Shown here: piece by piece, positions 1-8,255 of the stretch | Position numbering within the stretch: position 1 is the stretch's first letter | Layout: each line of letters opens with the position of its first letter | Assembly: GCF_000368265.1 (NCBI RefSeq) | Contig: NZ_KB851219.1 | Span: 511,920-575,919, forward strand | DNA length: 64,000 nt | DNA from: Acinetobacter brisouisimilis | GTDB taxonomy: Bacteria; Pseudomonadota; Gammaproteobacteria; Pseudomonadales; Moraxellaceae | Reading direction: 5' to 3' | Notes under the pieces: generated by a model | What the model was told of the DNA's origin: nothing | Databases searched by the model: none | The model's input: only the letters and a program-made list of their open reading frames with translations | Program-made: the position numbers and the translations under genes

Positions 1-283
1 AAAAACAGAAACGAAAATAAGTACGATCTGGGAACATTGGGGGAGTATAGGTATAAATTCCTAATAAATGATCGATTTGAATATCATGTCCTGTTTCTTC
101 GCGTGTTTCACGAATGGCTGCTTCAACTAAGGTTTCGCCAGCTTCGACATGTCCTGCAGGTTGGTTAAACACAGCATGGGTAAACCCTTCCGAATGTTCT
201 TCAACAAACAGAAATTTACCGTTTTTTTCAACAACGGTTGCAACCGTGACATGTGCTGCCCAAGCTGTCATAACAAGCACCAT
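1..283 (-). CDS. NUDIX hydrolase, NudJ-like (3' end outside window)
   Basis: Reading the minus strand from the ATG at 283 gives about 94 residues starting MVLVMTAWAAHVTVATVVE. They contain a complete NUDIX box (GHVEAGETLVEAAIRETREE, fitting GX5EX7REUXEEXGU), whose glutamates bind the metal for cleavage of nucleoside diphosphate-linked substrates. The frame runs off the left edge of the window, so the C-terminus is missing. The beginning resembles the NudJ/YmfB branch of small NUDIX phosphatases, but the substrate cannot be told from this part. The next gene upstream on this strand is more than 200 bases away, so it probably has its own promoter. Confidence 0.85.
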   Translation of the reverse strand, partial: MVLVMTAWAAHVTVATVVEKNGKFLFVEEHSEGFTHAVFNQPAGHVEAGETLVEAAIRETREETGHDIQIDHLLGIYTYTPPMFPDRTYFRFCF

Positions 284-498
284 GATTTAAAAGGTGTATT
301 CTACAAAATTTAGTGAAGAATGGCTAGGCAGGTTGCAAAGGATCAAGTTCAGTTTATAAAGAACATAGAGTAGATATTTTAGGTATAGTGATTTCTCGTA
401 AGTTCATTCTATGTCTTCCATAAGCGGCAATAAAATGGGTGAATAGAAGAGGTCTATTATTTTATAAATAGGCCTCTTTCATAAATCATTTTCTGTTG

Positions 499-1035
499 TT
501 ATTTTATTGAATAATTACCAGCCACTTTCACATAATGTCGAGCCGAGTAAGCTAGGAACGCTTTTTCTTCATCAGTGAGCGGTCTAACCTTTTGAACTGG
601 GCTGCCCACATATAAATAACCACTTTCCAAGCGCTTGCGTGGTGGTACTAGGCTCCCTGCACCAATCATCACATCATCTTCGATCACCACATCATCAAGA
701 ATTACAGTATTGATGCCGAGCAAAACCCGATTTCCAATGGTACAACCATGTAATGTCACATGATGTCCAATTGTGACATCTTCACCGATAATCAATGGGG
801 AACCATTTGGTTTGGTTGGTTTTTTATGGCTCACATGTAGCATACAGTGGTCTTGCACATTACTGTTTTTGCCAATTTGAATGGAATTGACATCGCCACG
901 AATGACGGCAAATGGCCAAACCGAAACATTTTCTCCAAGGTGTACATCGCCAATCACAACCGACATGGCATCAATATAACAACTGTCATCAATTTGAGGG
1001 GTATGTTCTAAATACGGGCGGATATTATTCATCAT
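499..1035 (-). CDS. gamma-carbonic anhydrase family protein (YrdA-like)
   Basis: This 178-residue protein is built of hexapeptide repeats (for example IGDVHLGENVSVWP and IGEDVTIGHHVTLHG), the signature of a left-handed beta-helix trimer. Histidines around 67-70, 91-92 and 96 match the three zinc ligands of gamma-class carbonic anhydrases. The length fits the YrdA/CaiE/PaaY group (about 180-200 aa). Many members have weak or no measured carbonic anhydrase activity, so the physiological reaction is unknown. Two adjacent ATGs (1035 and 1032) could each start it. It stands alone between dacC and the NUDIX gene, and a hairpin between it and dacC suggests separate transcription. Confidence 0.88.
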   Translation of the reverse strand: MMNNIRPYLEHTPQIDDSCYIDAMSVVIGDVHLGENVSVWPFAVIRGDVNSIQIGKNSNVQDHCMLHVSHKKPTKPNGSPLIIGEDVTIGHHVTLHGCTIGNRVLLGINTVILDDVVIEDDVMIGAGSLVPPRKRLESGYLYVGSPVQKVRPLTDEEKAFLAYSARHYVKVAGNYSIK

Positions 1036-1078
1036 GTAGACTGCAGTGTTTGAAATATGCTTGAGTATAAAATAAAAA

Positions 1079-1107
1079 AAGCATCCATAATCATGTCATA
1101 GATGCTT
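1079..1107 (-). terminator. rho-independent terminator after dacC
   Basis: AAGCATC pairs with GATGCTT across a loop of about 15 nt that itself can partly pair. On the minus strand the stem is followed by a run of seven T. It sits just after the dacC stop codon. Confidence 0.75.
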
Positions 1108-1128
1108 CTGTTGAGCTTATATTTTTAA

Positions 1129-2277
1129 TTAAAACAATTTGCTAAAGAATTGTTTGATATGGTCAACCAGACGAGAGAAGAAACCTGCTTCATTGACTGC
1201 TTTGAGTGCAACAACAGGTTTTTCAGCAATCACTTTGCCATCTAAGGTCGCGACTAATTTACCGATGGGTTGACCTTGTTTTAGCGGTGCATTGACTTCA
1301 GAAGAAATCTGTAAGCTGGTTTTAATCGCACTTGCCTGGCCTTTTGGCATAGTGACACTGAAGTCTTCAGTTAAACCTGCCGGTACTTCATTTTCTGTGC
1401 CATACCAAACACGAACATTTTTGAGGGGTTGATTGGCAGCTTGTACTTTTACAGTTTCATAGTTTGCAAAGCCCCAGGCCAATAATGCACGAGTTTGTGA
1501 TGCACGTTCGTTGACACTTGGTGTGCCAAAAATCACCGAGATTAAGCGCATTGGACCACGTTTACTTGATGTCGTCAAACAGTAACCAGCTTCATCTGTA
1601 TGACCTGTTTTTAAACCATCCACACTTGGGTCAGTATATAACAACGGGTTACGGTTACCTTGTTTAATACCGTTAAACGCAAACGCTTTTTCTGAGTAAA
1701 TTGGGTAATATTTGGCACTATCATGAATAATGTGCTGTGCCAATATTGCCATATCTTTCGCACTAGAGTAATGACCATCTGCAGGAAGACCCGTAGCATT
1801 CATGAAGTGAGAGTTATTCATACCAATGCGTTTGGCTTCTTGGTTCATCATGTAGGCAAATGTGCCTTCATTACCCGCAATGTGCTCAGCCATGGCTTTA
1901 GACGCATCATTACCTGACTGAATAATAATACCGCGTAACATTTCAAGCACAGTTGCCGTGCCATTTAAAGGAACATACATACATGATTCGGTGCTGCTGC
2001 CTCGACACCATGCTGATTCGTTCATACGAACTTTTTCACCTTCGGTGAGCTGACCTTTAAGTAATTTTTGTTCAATGATGTAGCTGGTCATCATTTTGGT
2101 CATAGAGGCAGGTGCTAGCTTTTCATTTTCATTCTTCGCAGCAAGCACTTGTCCTGTTTCGTAATCCATTAACACATACGATTTATTATTTAAATCTGGT
2201 GGCGAAGATAAGACTGTTGCTGCATATGAGAAGGATGGTAAAAGTAATAGGGCAGCAAAGGCACTTTTTCGGCTCAT
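1129..2277 (-). CDS. dacC: D-alanyl-D-alanine carboxypeptidase, PBP5/6 type
   Basis: A low-molecular-weight penicillin-binding protein that trims the terminal D-Ala from peptidoglycan pentapeptides in the periplasm. With the start at 2277 (MSRKSAF) it has 382 residues and a clean signal peptide ending near SFSYAA. The three active-site motifs are present and well spaced: SMTK (58-61), SGN (121-123) and KTG (223-225). A C-terminal beta-rich domain and a final stretch rich in F, K and L resemble the amphipathic membrane anchor of this family. An upstream in-frame TTG-type start would add 11 residues before the signal peptide and is less likely. Two cysteines (91 and 99) flank the segment before SGN and could form a disulfide. 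It appears monocistronic. Confidence 0.93.
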   Translation of the reverse strand: MSRKSAFAALLLLPSFSYAATVLSSPPDLNNKSYVLMDYETGQVLAAKNENEKLAPASMTKMMTSYIIEQKLLKGQLTEGEKVRMNESAWCRGSSTESCMYVPLNGTATVLEMLRGIIIQSGNDASKAMAEHIAGNEGTFAYMMNQEAKRIGMNNSHFMNATGLPADGHYSSAKDMAILAQHIIHDSAKYYPIYSEKAFAFNGIKQGNRNPLLYTDPSVDGLKTGHTDEAGYCLTTSSKRGPMRLISVIFGTPSVNERASQTRALLAWGFANYETVKVQAANQPLKNVRVWYGTENEVPAGLTEDFSVTMPKGQASAIKTSLQISSEVNAPLKQGQPIGKLVATLDGKVIAEKPVVALKAVNEAGFFSRLVDHIKQFFSKLF

Positions 2278-2387
2278 TCTGTATATTCCAGTGATTGTAG
2301 CGGCAAACAAAGTCTAGCATTTTAGGATAAAGCCAAGTGGACTTCTAGACACGAGCTTGGCTTATTTCGATGAGTATTGTAACGAAA

Positions 2388-2786
2388 TTAAGAATCTTTA
2401 TTTAAGGTTGAAATTTCACCGCAAATATCTTTATTTTGTTGTTCACCAGCCTTTTTGGCATCGTTTTGCGCTTCAATAATATATTTTTGGAAATCTTTTT
2501 GTTTAGCACGCTGTTCTAATGCCTGTATAGGATCTTTTTCATCTGGCATGTTTTCTTTGACCAGTGCTGCATAACCTGTCTGATAGTTCGGGTCTTTATT
2601 GAAACCATAACTTGTGCATAGCTGAGATAGAACAACGATCGCAGCCAGTTCCTCAGGGGTTGTTTCGTTGTGTTCAGAAGTAACTTCAATTTTTTCTGTA
2701 GGCGCTTCAGCATAAGCCAGTGAGATGCCTAAGCTTGAACCGCAAAGTAAACCAATTATTAATTTATGTGTAATCGACTTGATCAT
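2388..2786 (-). CDS. small exported protein, paralogue of the next gene upstream
   Basis: I do not recognise a named family. The 132-residue product has a signal peptide (about 1-26, cleaved after AYA) and a charged, helical mature part. It shares a pattern with the protein encoded at 2941-3312: an LA-x4-VLSxLC segment (Cys57 here), then a helix-rich stretch, then a second cysteine close to the C-terminus (Cys122). The cysteines could form one disulfide in the periplasm. The two genes lie head to tail on the same strand with about 150 bp between them, so they look like an old tandem duplication. Function unknown. Confidence 0.7.
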   Translation of the reverse strand: MIKSITHKLIIGLLCGSSLGISLAYAEAPTEKIEVTSEHNETTPEELAAIVVLSQLCTSYGFNKDPNYQTGYAALVKENMPDEKDPIQALEQRAKQKDFQKYIIEAQNDAKKAGEQQNKDICGEISTLNKDS

Positions 2787-2940
2787 GAGCTAAATATCAT
2801 TACTAAAACAGTACATAAAGATTACCTGTTTTTAGCAAAAATAACAGCAGGAAAACTGTATTAAAGCTGTATTTTTACTCATTTTTTTAAAATGAAAACA
2901 GCAAGTTAAGTTAAATTTATAAAACAAATAAAATTTGTGC

Positions 2941-3312
2941 TTATTGGGCATTAAGCACTTCTTTACATGCTGCTTTTAATTCAGATTGGCTCATTTCTTG
3001 ACTATTACTTTTACTTTCTGCAAGTAAGGATTGATATTCATGATCTTGCGGTAGTTCTTGAAGAGATGTTGAGCGCGACAGAATATGTTGGTTTTGGTCA
3101 ATCAGGCGTTGCATATTTTGCTGAAATTGTGGATGTTTGCCGATGACCTCATGACATAGCTCCGATAGAACCTGTAAAGAGGCGAGGTCTCCTTTGCTGA
3201 GGCTCTCTTGTTCTTGTGGGGTGAAATCAGAATTTGCTGATGCAGATAACATCATACTCAAGGTAAAAGTTGCACAGAAAAGACGTTTTGCAAAATAGAT
3301 CATATTGCACAC
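2941..3312 (-). CDS. small exported protein, paralogue of the gene at 2388-2786
   Basis: A 123-residue product with a signal peptide (about 1-27, ending ASAN) and a helical mature domain. It has LASLQVLSELC with Cys53, and a second Cys116 in the last ten residues, spaced 63 apart against 65 in its neighbour. Similarity outside these motifs is weak, so the duplication is old. An alternative start at the second Met (33303-type position, residue 4) is possible and would hardly change the signal peptide. It is divergent from surE, with only about 80 bp between the two start codons. No function can be assigned. Confidence 0.68.
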   Translation of the reverse strand: MCNMIYFAKRLFCATFTLSMMLSASANSDFTPQEQESLSKGDLASLQVLSELCHEVIGKHPQFQQNMQRLIDQNQHILSRSTSLQELPQDHEYQSLLAESKSNSQEMSQSELKAACKEVLNAQ

Positions 3313-3394
3313 AAATTTTTAGTGGATTCGATTGCGCCAGTATATATACTTCTAGGCTTAAACCAGCAAGTAGTTTTTTTCTAAGAGTTTTTTT

Positions 3395-4162
3395 GTGAAT
3401 ATTTTAATTGCCAATGATGATGGTGTGTTTGCACCAGGAATACAAGCCTTAGCACAAGCGTTAAAGCCTTTGGGGCGGGTCGTGGTTGTCGCACCAGAAT
3501 CTGAACGTAGTGGATTTTCTAGTGCATTGACGCTTGATCGTCCATTACGTCCTATTGAAATTATGCCAGATGTTTGGGCGGTCAATGGCACGCCTGCGGA
3601 CTGTGTTTACTTGGCAGTCAATGGTTTATTTGATGTCGAGTTTGATTTGGTTGTGAGCGGTATTAACAGTGGCGCTAACCTTGGTGATGATGTGCTGTAT
3701 TCTGGTACGGTGGGTGCAGCATTTGAGGGGCGTTTAACGACACATCCTGCAATTGCAGTGTCATTGTCTGGTGCGCATGTCCGTAATTACCAGTCTGCAC
3801 AGGATTATCAGGTGGCAGCACAATGGGTGCATGATTTTATTGCTCAAGGGTTACCTCAGTTGCCTGAGCGGCATATTTTAAATATTAACATTCCTGATGT
3901 TCCAGAACTTAAAGGGTCTTTAGTGACTTATCAGGGGCGTCGCCGTCAATCTAAACCGATTAGTAGTCATGTTGATCCGCGTGGGCGTCAAGTGTACTGG
4001 ATTGGTCTTTCAGGGGAAGCTGTTGCTGAGCCTGCTAAAACTGAACATCATTTGCAATCCGATTTTTATGCAGTCAATCATGGCTATGTCAGCATCACCC
4101 CCATTCAGATGGATGCAACCAATTATCAAATCTTGCAGCATTTACACGAACAGCTTGTCTAA
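3395..4162 (+). CDS. surE: 5'/3'-nucleotidase SurE
   Basis: SurE is a metal-dependent phosphatase acting on nucleoside 5'- and 3'-monophosphates and implicated in stationary-phase survival. The start is a GTG preceded by an AAGAG Shine-Dalgarno. The N-terminus [10 protein letters not shown] carries the two metal-binding aspartates (8 and 9). [11 protein letters not shown] and [12 protein letters not shown] follow as further active-site segments. The length of 255 aa is normal. An NlpD-like gene follows, as in the surE-pcm-nlpD-rpoS cluster of enterobacteria, but pcm and rpoS are absent here. Confidence 0.95.
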   Translation: MNILIANDDGVFAPGIQALAQALKPLGRVVVVAPESERSGFSSALTLDRPLRPIEIMPDVWAVNGTPADCVYLAVNGLFDVEFDLVVSGINSGANLGDDVLYSGTVGAAFEGRLTTHPAIAVSLSGAHVRNYQSAQDYQVAAQWVHDFIAQGLPQLPERHILNINIPDVPELKGSLVTYQGRRRQSKPISSHVDPRGRQVYWIGLSGEAVAEPAKTEHHLQSDFYAVNHGYVSITPIQMDATNYQILQHLHEQLV

Positions 4163-4198
4163 AGTGAAGAGGTTTCTTTGTGCTGCTGTGTTGAGACT

Positions 4199-4241
4199 TT
4201 GTGACAAATCGGATCAATTCAGTGTGTCACAATTTTTTTTT
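4199..4241 (+). terminator. terminator between surE and the nlpD-like gene
   Basis: TTGTGACA pairs with TGTCACAA over an 18-nt loop and is followed directly by nine T. This suggests surE and the downstream gene are at least partly transcribed separately. The long loop makes efficiency uncertain. Confidence 0.6.
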
Positions 4242-4292
4242 GTTAATCTTAGCCCATGAATAGAACGTTTTCTTTGATAGAGAGGAAAGTTG

Positions 4293-5144
4293 ATGCAGGT
4301 GTTGCAACAGTATTTTGTTAAAAAACAAAAACAAACAACGTGGTTGAAGCCACTATTTTTATCTGTCGCTGCATTTTCAATGGTTGCATTTACAGGATGT
4401 GCTTCTAAGCCGCAGGTTCAGGCAACACGCTACAGCCATGCTACAGCCCCAAATTACTATACGGTACGTTCTGGGGATACCTTAAGCGGAATTGCGGCAC
4501 GTTATGGACTAGATTATGTGGCAGTCGCACGTTTGAACGGGATTGCGCCGCCTTATACAATTTTTGTGCATCAGTCACTTAAATTAAAAGGTTCAGTGCC
4601 ATCTTCCACAACGACATCACCCGTTACGGCACATACCAATAGCCGAATATCACAGCAAACTGCTCCAAGAGTTCAGCGCCGTGAACTGCCTATGCCATCG
4701 ACTAGAACTTTAGTCGCAGCACCAGCCGCAACGCGTACACAAACTCAGCCTGCACCAGCACCTGTAAATAATGGTTTGCAATGGATACTTCCATCTAATA
4801 ATCCAATTATTCAAAATTATAATCTTGCTAGCAATATTAAAGGTGTGCGCTTTGGTGGGCAGCAAGGTGATCCTGTCGTTGCAACTGCAGCAGGGCAAGT
4901 TGTTTATGCGGATAACGGTTTGAAAGAATTTGGGAATTTGGTTTTAATTCGGCATAGCAATGGCTATATCAGTGCTTATGCGCATAATAGCAAAATGCTG
5001 GTTAAGAGTGGTCAGACTGTATCTGCAGGACAAAAAATTGCCGAAATGGGTTCAACAGGAACAGATCGTGTGATGCTGGAATTTCAGATTCGCTCAGACG
5101 GAAAACCGATTGATCCAATGCAACTCATTGCAAAAAATTCATAA
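4293..5144 (+). CDS. nlpD: NlpD-like LysM/M23 lipoprotein with degenerate peptidase site
   Basis: An envelope lipoprotein of 283 residues. The ATG at 4293 follows a strong AGAGGAAA site. The signal sequence ends in a lipobox (FTGC, Cys36). A LysM peptidoglycan-binding domain (about 55-99, YYTVRSGDTLSGIAARYGL) is followed by a Thr/Pro/Gln-rich linker and a C-terminal LytM/M23 domain. The M23 zinc ligands are missing: the expected H-x-H near the end reads LEFQIR, and the first His-x3-Asp region is NYNLASN. This is the state of E. coli NlpD and EnvC, which activate amidases instead of cutting peptidoglycan. By that analogy it probably activates an AmiC-type amidase at division. Confidence 0.88.
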   Translation: MQVLQQYFVKKQKQTTWLKPLFLSVAAFSMVAFTGCASKPQVQATRYSHATAPNYYTVRSGDTLSGIAARYGLDYVAVARLNGIAPPYTIFVHQSLKLKGSVPSSTTTSPVTAHTNSRISQQTAPRVQRRELPMPSTRTLVAAPAATRTQTQPAPAPVNNGLQWILPSNNPIIQNYNLASNIKGVRFGGQQGDPVVATAAGQVVYADNGLKEFGNLVLIRHSNGYISAYAHNSKMLVKSGQTVSAGQKIAEMGSTGTDRVMLEFQIRSDGKPIDPMQLIAKNS

Positions 5145-5226
5145 AGCTTAATGCAAAAGTTGAATTCTCTTCAGGTATTCAGGCGTATTATGATTAGATC
5201 ACGCTTTTTTATACCGAGGGAAGGTA

Positions 5227-6156
5227 ATGTTAGATCAACTTCGAGCAATGGGAGTGTTTGCTTGTGTTGTCAAACAGAACTCTTTTAGTGGTGCTGCCCG
5301 ACAGTTGGGAATTACTACGAGTGCTGTCAGTCAGCAAATTCGCTCTTTAGAGCAGGAAATGGACGCAATCCTGCTATATCGATCAACTCGAAAACTTAGT
5401 TTGACTGAAGAAGGTCAAGTATTTTATCAGAGTTGTAAAGAGATGCTCGCAGCAGCTGAACGTGGCAAGATTCGTATGAATGAGTTACGTGATGATCTGA
5501 TTGGTGAATTACACATCGCAACGACACCTGAGTTAGCCGCGAATCATATTATTCCAGCGCTATCTCAGTGGTTGTTTGCACACCGCGCTTTGAGTGTGAA
5601 GTTTGATGTTGATACACAATTAATTGATTTGCAAAAAAATAATATTGATATTGCTTTGCGTATGGCACCTAAAATTGAAGAAACGACGTTCGATACCATT
5701 CCTTTGGCTCGAGTTGAACAAGTTTTGGTGGCTTCAGCAGATTATCTCAATCAGACAGCGTCAATCAATGTCCCAGAAGATTTGAAACAGCATAATATTT
5801 TGCCTGTGTATAGCATGCAGCATTGGCATCGTTTTTTCTTTCAGCACAATTTGTCTGACCAGCGTGTTGAACTGGAAATGAAAGCACGAATGAGTAGTAA
5901 TAATATTTGTGTGGTCAAAGCTTTATGTAAAAATGGTCTGGGTTTGGCTCGAGTATTGTATTTAGATGTACAAAAAGAGCTGATGAATGGCGAGTTGATC
6001 GAGGTTTTACCTGACTGGAAATTACCTAGTTATACCTTGTATGCAGTCGCTGCACCGCTAGCGCAGCGTTCAATGAAAACCCAACGTTGTATTGAAGCTT
6101 TGAAAGCATATTTTAGCCAGATCCCGGGCGGACGTTTATATAAAGAAGCTTCTTGA
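5227..6156 (+). CDS. LysR-family transcriptional regulator
   Basis: A 309-residue protein with the classic layout: an N-terminal winged helix-turn-helix (about 1-62, with FSGAARQLGITTSAVSQQIRSLE as the recognition region) and a periplasmic-binding-like effector domain (about 90-295). The sequence is closest in feel to the AaeR/DmlR-type CrgA group, but the inducer cannot be predicted. A good GGGAAGG site precedes the ATG. It has no obvious divergent target gene next to it: an NlpD-like gene lies upstream on the same strand, and a 500-bp AT-rich gap and tRNA-Asn lie downstream. Confidence 0.88.
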   Translation: MLDQLRAMGVFACVVKQNSFSGAARQLGITTSAVSQQIRSLEQEMDAILLYRSTRKLSLTEEGQVFYQSCKEMLAAAERGKIRMNELRDDLIGELHIATTPELAANHIIPALSQWLFAHRALSVKFDVDTQLIDLQKNNIDIALRMAPKIEETTFDTIPLARVEQVLVASADYLNQTASINVPEDLKQHNILPVYSMQHWHRFFFQHNLSDQRVELEMKARMSSNNICVVKALCKNGLGLARVLYLDVQKELMNGELIEVLPDWKLPSYTLYAVAAPLAQRSMKTQRCIEALKAYFSQIPGGRLYKEAS

Positions 6157-6616
6157 TCAATTATGATGTTACTGTTTCTCCTAAAATAGAAGCGCCTAAT
6201 GAATTTCATTGGGCGTTGTGTGTTTTAAGATAAATGCTATTCCTGAATATATAAATCCCTATCGATTCTATAACTATTTTTCTAGTCTCTTTAGCTGTTA
6301 TTCTTTTATGTAATTAATGCATACTTTTTTTATATTAGTTTTATATAATTCATTGATACTTTTTTTATATTATTTTTATTTTATAGCGCAAAAGAAAATC
6401 GATGAATGAAGGACATTGAGTAAACAAAATTTTATGTATTCTTTATGCCGAAATATTTTGCCAGTAACACTCTCTATCTAGGCTCAGTTTTTTTATTTGC
6501 ATCAATCTATTTATTATTATTCCTGTAAAGGCTTTTTTTTTTGATGGTTACGTTCTTAATGGTTGCTTGTTTTTAGAACACTTAATTGATTTATATATAT
6601 TTTTAAATCAGAATTC
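6157..6616. other. AT-rich gene-free spacer before tRNA-Asn
   Basis: About 460 bases without a supportable gene. Near its start (6191-6215) is an imperfect hairpin, CGCCTAATGAA with TTCATTGGGCG, that could end LysR transcription although no good T-run follows. The middle holds an imperfect 35-bp tandem repeat. The remainder is T-rich on the plus strand with stop codons in all frames. Confidence 0.6.
6311..6380. repeat. 35-bp imperfect tandem duplication
   Basis: Two adjacent 35-bp units (6311-6345 and 6346-6380). Both begin TAATT and share the core ATACTTTTTTTATATTA, with only a handful of differences. They lie in the AT-rich spacer upstream of tRNA-Asn. Confidence 0.65.
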
Positions 6617-6645
6617 TTGACTGTATGCTGCTTTATCTCTAGAAT
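6617..6645 (+). promoter_or_regulatory. sigma-70 promoter of tRNA-Asn
   Basis: TTGACT at 6617-6622 and TAGAAT at 6640-6645 are separated by exactly 17 nt. The tRNA begins 12 nt after the -10 box, giving a short 5' leader. Confidence 0.75.
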
Positions 6646-6657
6646 TCTGTTCCAGAT

Positions 6658-6733
6658 TCTCCCATAGCTCAGTCGGTAGAGCGACGGACTGTTAATCCGC
6701 AGGTCCCTGGTTCGAGCCCAGGTGGGAGAGCCA
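6658..6733 (+). tRNA. tRNA-Asn (anticodon GTT)
   Basis: A 76-nt cloverleaf. The acceptor arm TCTCCCA pairs with TGGGAGA, then comes a G discriminator and an encoded CCA. The D arm is AGCTCAGTCGGTAGAGC, the anticodon GTT at 6691-6693 lies in the loop CTGTTAA, and the T arm contains GGTTCGAGCCC. The outermost anticodon-stem pair is A-C and is unpaired. The gene is a single copy here with its own promoter and terminator, and no integrase or duplicated 3' end is present. Confidence 0.97.
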
Positions 6734-6740
6734 AGATTCA

Positions 6741-6771
6741 AAAAGCCATACATTTAAGTATGGCTTTTTTT
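6741..6771 (+). terminator. terminator after tRNA-Asn
   Basis: AAAAGCCATAC pairs perfectly with GTATGGCTTTT over a 6-nt loop, followed by T residues, eight bases after the CCA end. Confidence 0.9.
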
Positions 6772-6944
6772 ATGAATAAAAATAAGTCAAATATTACATG
6801 TGTTTGCATCTGCTAGCACTAAAAAACTACAGCAGATGTTTGCTCCAAATAGAAATATTAACTTAGGAAATTACTGCATCATTTGGCATTCTGTGGTTAA
6901 ATGCCATCACATTTTATTGTATTTACTTCATGAAGGAAGAAATC

Positions 6945-8024
6945 ATGCGCGCGTACAATTTCTGTGCTGGTCCTGCAGCATTACCAACAGCCGTTTTAGA
7001 AAAAGCTCAAAGCGAACTCCTAGATTGGCATGGTAAGGGCGTTTCCATCATGGAAATGAGCCATCGTAGTAAAGATTATGTGGCAGTTGCGGAGAAAGCA
7101 GAAGCTGATTTACGTCAGCTCATGAACATTCCTGAAAATTACAAAGTATTATTTTTACAAGGTGGGGCAACATTACAGTTTTCTGCAATTCCACTGAATT
7201 TATTAGGTAAAAATAGCCAAGCAGACTATATTCATACAGGCATTTGGTCTGAAAAAGCCATTAAAGAAGCTCAGCGTTATGGCAATGTGCATGTGATTGA
7301 AGCGGGCACACAAATTGATGGCAAAACTGCAATTACTGATCCTGCAACTTGGCAGTTTTCTGACAATGCTGCTTATGTGCACTATTGCGAAAATGAAACG
7401 ATTGGTGGTTTACAGTTCAATCATATTCCTGAAACTCAAGCGCCATTGGTTGCTGATTTATCTTCAAGCATTTTGTCTGCGCCGATTGATGTCAGCAAAT
7501 TTGGTTTGATTTATGCTGGCGCACAGAAAAATATCGGTCCTGCTGGTTTGACTCTTGTGATTGTCCGTGAAGATTTGCTAGATCAGGCAAAACCTGAAAT
7601 TCCAAGTTTGTTGAAATATTCGGCTCAAGCTAAAAATGACTCTATGGTGAATACACCTGCAACTTATGCATGGTATTTGTCTGGTCTGGTGTTTGAGTGG
7701 TTACTTGAACATGGTGGCGTACCAGCAATGCATCAAATTAACTTGAAAAAAGCTGAGTTGCTTTACGGTTACATCGATTCTAGTGATTTTTATAATAACC
7801 CGATTGTGAAAGCGAACCGTTCATTGATGAATGTGCCATTTACTTTGGCGGATAGCGATTTAGATAAATTGTTCTTGCAAGAAGCTGAAGCCAACCATTT
7901 GTTAAACTTGGCAGGTCACCGTTCAGTCGGTGGTATGCGTGCCAGTATTTACAATGCTGTACCATTTGAAGGTGTACAGGCATTGGTAAGTTTTATGGAT
8001 GACTTTGCAAAACGTCACGGTTAA
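6945..8024 (+). CDS. serC: phosphoserine aminotransferase
   Basis: SerC is a PLP enzyme that converts 3-phosphohydroxypyruvate and glutamate to phosphoserine in serine synthesis, and acts in the analogous pyridoxal-phosphate step. The start at 6945 ([14 protein letters not shown]) follows a GGAAG site at the right distance; an ATG 15 nt upstream lies in front of that site and is less likely. The 359-residue product has the family N-terminus, the PLP lysine in [10 protein letters not shown], and the C-terminal [14 protein letters not shown] segment that binds the substrate phosphate. It stands alone, with its own terminator. Confidence 0.96.
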   Translation: MRAYNFCAGPAALPTAVLEKAQSELLDWHGKGVSIMEMSHRSKDYVAVAEKAEADLRQLMNIPENYKVLFLQGGATLQFSAIPLNLLGKNSQADYIHTGIWSEKAIKEAQRYGNVHVIEAGTQIDGKTAITDPATWQFSDNAAYVHYCENETIGGLQFNHIPETQAPLVADLSSSILSAPIDVSKFGLIYAGAQKNIGPAGLTLVIVREDLLDQAKPEIPSLLKYSAQAKNDSMVNTPATYAWYLSGLVFEWLLEHGGVPAMHQINLKKAELLYGYIDSSDFYNNPIVKANRSLMNVPFTLADSDLDKLFLQEAEANHLLNLAGHRSVGGMRASIYNAVPFEGVQALVSFMDDFAKRHG

Positions 8025-8043
8025 GTTGAACGGTAAGCCAAAA

Positions 8044-8073
8044 AAAACCTCATCCATATGATGAGGTTTTTTA
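8044..8073 (+). terminator. terminator after serC
   Basis: AAAACCTCATC pairs perfectly with GATGAGGTTTT around a CATAT loop, followed by T residues. It is close enough to symmetrical to serve also the small minus-strand gene that ends at 8084. Confidence 0.9.
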
Positions 8074-8083
8074 TTTAAGTAAT

Positions 8084-8212
8084 CTAGTGTAGAAAAAAAC
8101 CAAGCAAGAACATACCAAGTACAAAAAAACAAACTGCGCCAAAATCAATCTTGAATCTGGGTTGGCTATGTTGTTGCAGCATATTTGAGGTCTGTTGTTG
8201 TGTAATTTTCAT
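8084..8212 (-). CDS. possible 42-aa single-span membrane protein
   Basis: A short reading frame of 42 codons on the minus strand. It has a polar Gln-rich N-terminus (MKITQQQTSNMLQQHSQPRF) followed by one uninterrupted hydrophobic segment (about 25-42, with FFVLGMFLLGFFLH) that could span the membrane. The frame starts shortly after the upstream gene's promoter region and ends just before the shared terminator, which supports expression. A weak AGG lies about 13 nt before the ATG and is not a convincing ribosome site. No family is recognised. Confidence 0.45.
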   Translation of the reverse strand: MKITQQQTSNMLQQHSQPRFKIDFGAVCFFVLGMFLLGFFLH

Positions 8213-8255
8213 AAGACTGCAGCCTAAATTATTTTAGACCATACCCTATAGTATA

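Noticed and set aside
447..478. Hairpin AAGAGG...CCTCTT downstream of the gamma-carbonic-anhydrase gene as a terminator
   Set aside because: It has a mismatch and no T-run on the minus strand, so I do not list it as a feature.
6658..6733. tRNA-Asn as an integration site of a mobile element
   Set aside because: No integrase, no duplicated tRNA 3' end and no change of gene content on either side.
6556..6753. Minus-strand reading frame over the tRNA-Asn gene (reads like GSPTWARTRDLRINSPS)
   Set aside because: It is the antisense of the tRNA. Such frames recur in many genomes because tRNAs are conserved, not because they code for protein.
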